Positions 59,806 to 64,000 of a DNA stretch of 64,000 nucleotides are shown here, piece by piece; the stretch's first letter is position 1, and every line of letters starts with the position of its first letter. The notes beneath the pieces are model-generated. The model ran no database searches. It was not told the DNA's origin and was given only the letters and a program-made list of their open reading frames with translations. Both the position numbers and the translations under genes were made by a program. Source of the stretch: Pezizomycotina sp. ARF18 (taxonomy: Eukaryota > Ascomycota); contig AZLU01000040.1 of NCBI GenBank assembly GCA_002224055.1, positions 93,316 through 157,315 on the forward strand. The letters run 5' to 3'.

Positions 59806-62800
59806 TGTCGTACAATGGGAGGGTTGGAAGAGAACCGCGATATAGGTGCTTATCAGACGCTTGAGATGTTGGTTGGACGGAACGGTATCCGATCAGGAGG
59901 GAAGAACCGCTGGGTATTTATGATATTCTGTAGGCCCTCGCTGGTGCAAGAAAAGTAACTGAAGGAAAGGAATGAAAGAGCACAGCCTCGTGAATATGCA
60001 GTGAAGTGATAATTTAAGCGATCGTGAGAAAGGAGGATTTGACGAGGTCTAGCCTCAAGATTTGAGAGAATATATTCCCAGAAACAAAAAGAGAAGGACT
60101 GAAAGATAGAATAGAGGAAGCCCTTCCGAACGTAGCTTCTTCCTGCAGACGGCAAGGATTATAACAAACAGTGGCCTCTGAATAACGTTCGATCAGGCAA
60201 ACGAACGAACGGAACCCCGGCGACCTATAAATATAAAACGAATGTGGGTTGCAAGCCTCCTTCTACTGCATGCCGCACAAACAGTTCTCCACCACAAGCA
60301 ATTGGGAGGGGAAAATGAGAGAAAGGAGAAAGAACAAAAGGATAGAAAGATGTTCAGGAGTCTCGCGTCATGAGGAAGGGATACGGGTTCAGAGCGTCGT
60401 ACGAGATATATCCCAGTATTCCAAAGACCGGGAGGATACATGACCCCCACTGAGAAATGTGTGAATTACAAAACCGCCCCCGTAAGCGCCGCTGCTAAGA
60501 AAAAAGAAAAAAAAGAAAACATAACTTGATCGGAAAAAGAAAGATATAAGCTCTTCCGACTAAACCCTTCTAATAAAAGTGTCTTCTTCGCTACTCCCCC
60601 TAGTTATTATCCTCTTTCTTCATCCGGTATGGTATTCCATTGTATTTTCATCGTGCACGAAGTTTTTGTCGCGGAAGCCTTGTTCTTGGACTTGTTTCGT
60701 CTAGAAGGGGCCCGTTGTATTTAGGAACGTTTTGAAAGCTCGGGAAAGTACATACGCTAAGGGCCGGATGTTTCCCGAGCCTTATCTGAACCCCCTGCAG
60801 AACACTCGCGACTGAAAGCCTCGTGCTATTTGTCACTGACGCTCTGCAGCTCTGTGTACTACTATTATTCTTCTACAATGCGAACAAATAAGTACATACT
60901 TTGTCGCAGTGCTATAAACCCTTCCGATGAATTATAATTTATCCTTTATTCCCATGAAGGAGAGACTTGTAACTATATCAACTAGATCTCACTTATAATA
61001 ATATAAAGTAGGGATCATGATAACATGGGGGGAACCGTGCAGGGGATGAGACGAAAAATAACGCGCTGATAGTCATTCATTGCCGCAGCCAACAGGGGGA
61101 TCCGCTGTCAGTTACTCACTTGAAGCTGCGGAGTTTCTATTTGAACTCCCCCTTCAGGCAAGGCGCTGCCGCCGGGCTGAACGATCGCAGGAGACAAATT
61201 TCAAAAAGGATCCACTTTCATTCCCACAAAGGGATACCAGTTATTTGCCTAAGTTGTGGAAAGAAAAAACCTCATACCTGTACCTTAGTCTTTATTGCTT
61301 CTAGGGAGTGTGGAACGCTAGAAGACGTCTAGAAATCAATGAATTGGCTTGTTTCACATCACCTATACGCGCCCGTGGTTGGATAGATTAAAAATTGGAG
61401 TTATTATTCCCGACACCTCCACCGGTCGGTAAATTATAGCAGCAATAGGAGCTAGAAGTAGATGCATGAAAACGGAACGCGGAGGCGAAGCGGGAGGCGT
61501 TCTAAACAAACATAAGTATTAGAATTAGCGTCGTGAACGGTCGCTGAGAGCGTCCTACCGTGTCTGCTTAAGTATTCAATTCTGTAAATGTGTGACAGTT
61601 GAGCGTAAGAGAGTCTGTTCGGCATGGTAGCGGTGGAGAAGAGTAAGCTGCATGAAAACGAGCCGCTCTGATTTCTGAATAATACATCCTCAAGTTCAGA
61701 CTGACCACACACATATTGAGGCTGTATAAGAAATTAAAAGGCATTTTACGCCGCGAGATAATTATTAGATAATAATAACTTCAGAAACGATATCTCCATG
61801 AGGCTTGCATAGGATACGTCACCGAATAGAGAAAAGGAACAATGCTTAATTACTTATGGACAAGAAAAAAATTCCACCTTGGCTGCTTCAAGGTAATGTA
61901 GCAGCGCGTGGCTGCTGCAGGAGCGTCGGTGATTGCTGGCGATAGCAAGGCAGCGCTAAGAGATAACAAACTTGTTGCAAAGCTTTTCGCCTATTTTGAC
62001 CATTAAATGAGTGCTCCTAGCGCATGCAAAAATTGCTTTCCCCGTTGGCGCCCACGGCATTCGCCTTTGATTCCGGAGTTTGTGCTGAAGTCGCACTGCG
62101 AATATTGGATCAGAATAAGACTGTATAATATTATGCTTTCATATGAAGAGGATTAAGCGTGCAAGAACTGTATTTGTTATCAGAATACATCAGGAGCAGC
62201 TGGGCTATAACGATGACAGCTACGGCGATTGTCTCCACCGCAAAAGGATATTAACCAAAAGAAGATGAAGAATGGCTGGATACCTAGACTCCATGGCTTT
62301 CTATGGGGGGTTTTAGGCGTGTCTCTGCAATTGCTTGAAGTTGTGATATTTTACCGAACTATAGGAGTAACTCACAGCCTTTTTTCCCCGTTTCAATGAG
62401 GACTTCATCCACAGTCAATAAGAATGATAGGAAAACATGAAATTCCCACAAAGGGGAAAGGCCTGAACCTCAATCTCGTATAACGTTGACAAAAGGGAAA
62501 GAAAAAGCGGAGAGAAAAGCAGGGGGATACTGAGTGGGTCTCTCGTCCCCCCCTTTATGTGTACCTGTGAAACCTTAGGACAACCATGGAGATATCCTGC
62601 AGTTCGCGCAGCCTCGCGCGACCGAAGACGAGGCTTTACTTCAAAATGGCCAATTATTCACCAACACATGGAGATGGCACCATGTATGTGTTACAAAAAC
62701 AAGGTCCAAACAGGTTTTGTTGCATCGAGTTCGACGACAGCCGGTAGACCCATACAACTTGAGGCACTGTATAAAAATATTTTTTGAGCCCGGCCGAACC

Positions 62801-63585
62801 GCCGGCGCTGGAGCGGACGAAATACTTTTAGCGACTGGGAATCGGTAGCATGGAAAGCCGATCTTTGATGGGATTCATATTTGAAGTTTTTCGACTTTAG
62901 AATGTATTGTACAGTCACGTTGAGTAATGATTGAATCCGTTAGTTGAGAGTAACGTCTACCCTGGCTGGTTTTGGGGGAGGTAGCCTTGCCGCGAGAGTT
63001 CGGAATGGGCGGGGGTTTGGTTGGGTGCTCTGGCATCATCTCTGTTCCACTAGTGGGAGGGGACTTGTAGCCTGGGGTATATGTAGGGGCATACGACAGG
63101 TCAACATAAATAGCAACTACAATGCTTTTGCCCGACACTGGCGAAACAAGGGTTATCTAGGACCACCATAGGTCTTCGGAAAGAATAGCAAAGGTTTAAA
63201 AGAGAATTATAATAAACGGATATATTTTAATGAGTCGTCAGCATTTCGAACTGTTAATAAGCATTGACAAAAGCTCGGGACTACGGCCGCGAGTTGAGAA
63301 CATGGAAGTTAATGGGGCTTAAATCGCAGCTTTTATTTTATTTTATTTTTGGAAAGAAAGTCATGTAATGATTAACTCTTTGAAAGCGCCATATATTTCA
63401 AAAGCCCATATTTAGCTAACTGAGAGCTTTATATACTTATCTACACTGTAGCTGAATTAGAATGGAAAAATATTATTAAATTAGACAATACTTTGCTTGA
63501 AATTTTGATAGCTGTGGCGGATATATTAAATTTTTATCCAAAAGGCTGATTTGGCATTGGGGAAGGCCATTGAAGCCTATCCATT
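59806..63585. other. Intergenic block, no supported gene
   Basis: Only short frames (60-100 codons), none with domain similarity. The first 150 bases above 59805 presumably hold the promoter of the GPI-protein gene. A TTTTATTTTATTTTATTTTT tract lies near 63333-63352. Slightly GC-richer patches at 61080-61200 and 62950-63080 were read in all frames without result. Confidence 0.45.
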
Positions 63586-64000
63586 CTAATAGTCATCGCA
63601 AAGCTCGTAGAGCAGCTCCACATATTCCTCGTCCTCAACATCGTCGTCATCCTGGTCATCATCCTGGCTGTCGTCTTGGTCATTGTCCTGGTCGTCGTCC
63701 TGGTCATCGCCCTGGTCATCGTCTTGGATATTGTCCTGGCTATTGTACTGATTATTAACCTCGGTAGCGTTCTGGCTATTTCCCTGAGTACTGGCCTCAG
63801 TATTGTTCTGGTTACCCCCTGTGTATTGACCTCAGTGCTGTTCTGGCTACTGGCCTGGTTGATGCCCTGGGCATTGTCCTGACTGTCATCACCATCGCCT
63901 GCATCTCGCACCTGCACACCCCTCTTCACATTCTTACCCTTCTTGACCTTCCTCGCCTTCTTGCTATTATTGCCTTTGCTACTAACGACTTTTACGTCAA
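63586..64000 (-). CDS. Q/N-rich to D/Q-rich acidic C-terminus of a gene running off the window
   Basis: Coding sense enters from the right edge with a Lys-rich stretch (KKARKVKKGKNVKRGVQV), then becomes Q/N-rich (GDDSQDNAQGINQASSQNST, EASTQGNSQNATEVNNQYNS), then a run of D/Q repeats (DDDQGDDQDDDQDNDQDDSQ), and finishes EYVELLYELCDDY with TAG at 63588-63586. A single-base shift falls in the GGGG of ACAGGGGGT (about 63809-63818). The DNA repeat units are of the type GACCAGGAYGAY and could expand by slippage. No domain is visible in this fragment; the globular part must lie beyond 64000. The opposite strand reads as a hydrophobic Val/Leu/Ile run, which is an artefact. Confidence 0.7.

Noticed and set aside
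63570-63882. Plus-strand Val/Leu/Ile-rich hydrophobic frame and an Arg/His/Pro-rich frame
   Set aside because: Antisense readings of the D/Q repeat of the minus-strand gene.

Overview
The window looks like gene-poor nuclear DNA of a filamentous ascomycete (Pezizomycotina). Four things point there: short introns with GTAAGT/GTATGT donors, a patatin-NACHT-TPR immune-type receptor, families typical of filamentous fungi (wax-synthase-like acyltransferase, MCT-type transporter, Ser/Thr-rich secreted and GPI-anchored proteins), and two AT-saturated repeats whose arms differ mostly by G-to-A and C-to-T changes, as repeat-induced point mutation (RIP) leaves them. The species cannot be named from the sequence.

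Layout. 1-448: 3' end of an unknown gene. 449-4783: no gene seen. 4784-9034 (minus): a fungal NLR locus, patatin-like phospholipase upstream and NACHT plus at least eight TPRs downstream. 9035-13355: intergenic with a 9-bp minisatellite. 13356-14689 (plus): wax-synthase-like (Tri7-like) membrane O-acyltransferase. 14929-15085: a TTTTA-type tract. 19128-20605 (plus): RING/IBR-type N-terminus followed by a Lys-rich and TPR-like stretch. 20855-22330: a diverged cluster of about nine copies of a short double-hairpin motif, the least explained structure here. 22694-23304 and 25623-26346: two members of one long-TIR, AT-rich, non-coding element family; the second carries a small nested inverted-repeat insertion. 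30180-32352 (plus): Ser/Thr-rich secreted-type protein. 37332-39417 (minus) and 45270-48070 (plus): two long, mostly disordered proteins of unknown function. 54587-55969 (minus): MCT-type transporter lacking an internal block. 57616-59805 (minus): GPI-anchored secreted protein resembling DUF7029/DUF7223. 63586-64000 (minus): Q/N-rich to D/Q-rich C-terminus of a gene that runs off the window.

Nearly every recognisable gene is cut into overlapping frames by single-base shifts, while codon sense and protein similarity carry on either side with few or no nonsense substitutions. That fits uncorrected long-read indels better than old pseudogenes, so exact gene models here are provisional. The genes do not form an obvious pathway. 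No tRNA, rRNA, CRISPR array, retroelement or virus-like element could be supported.
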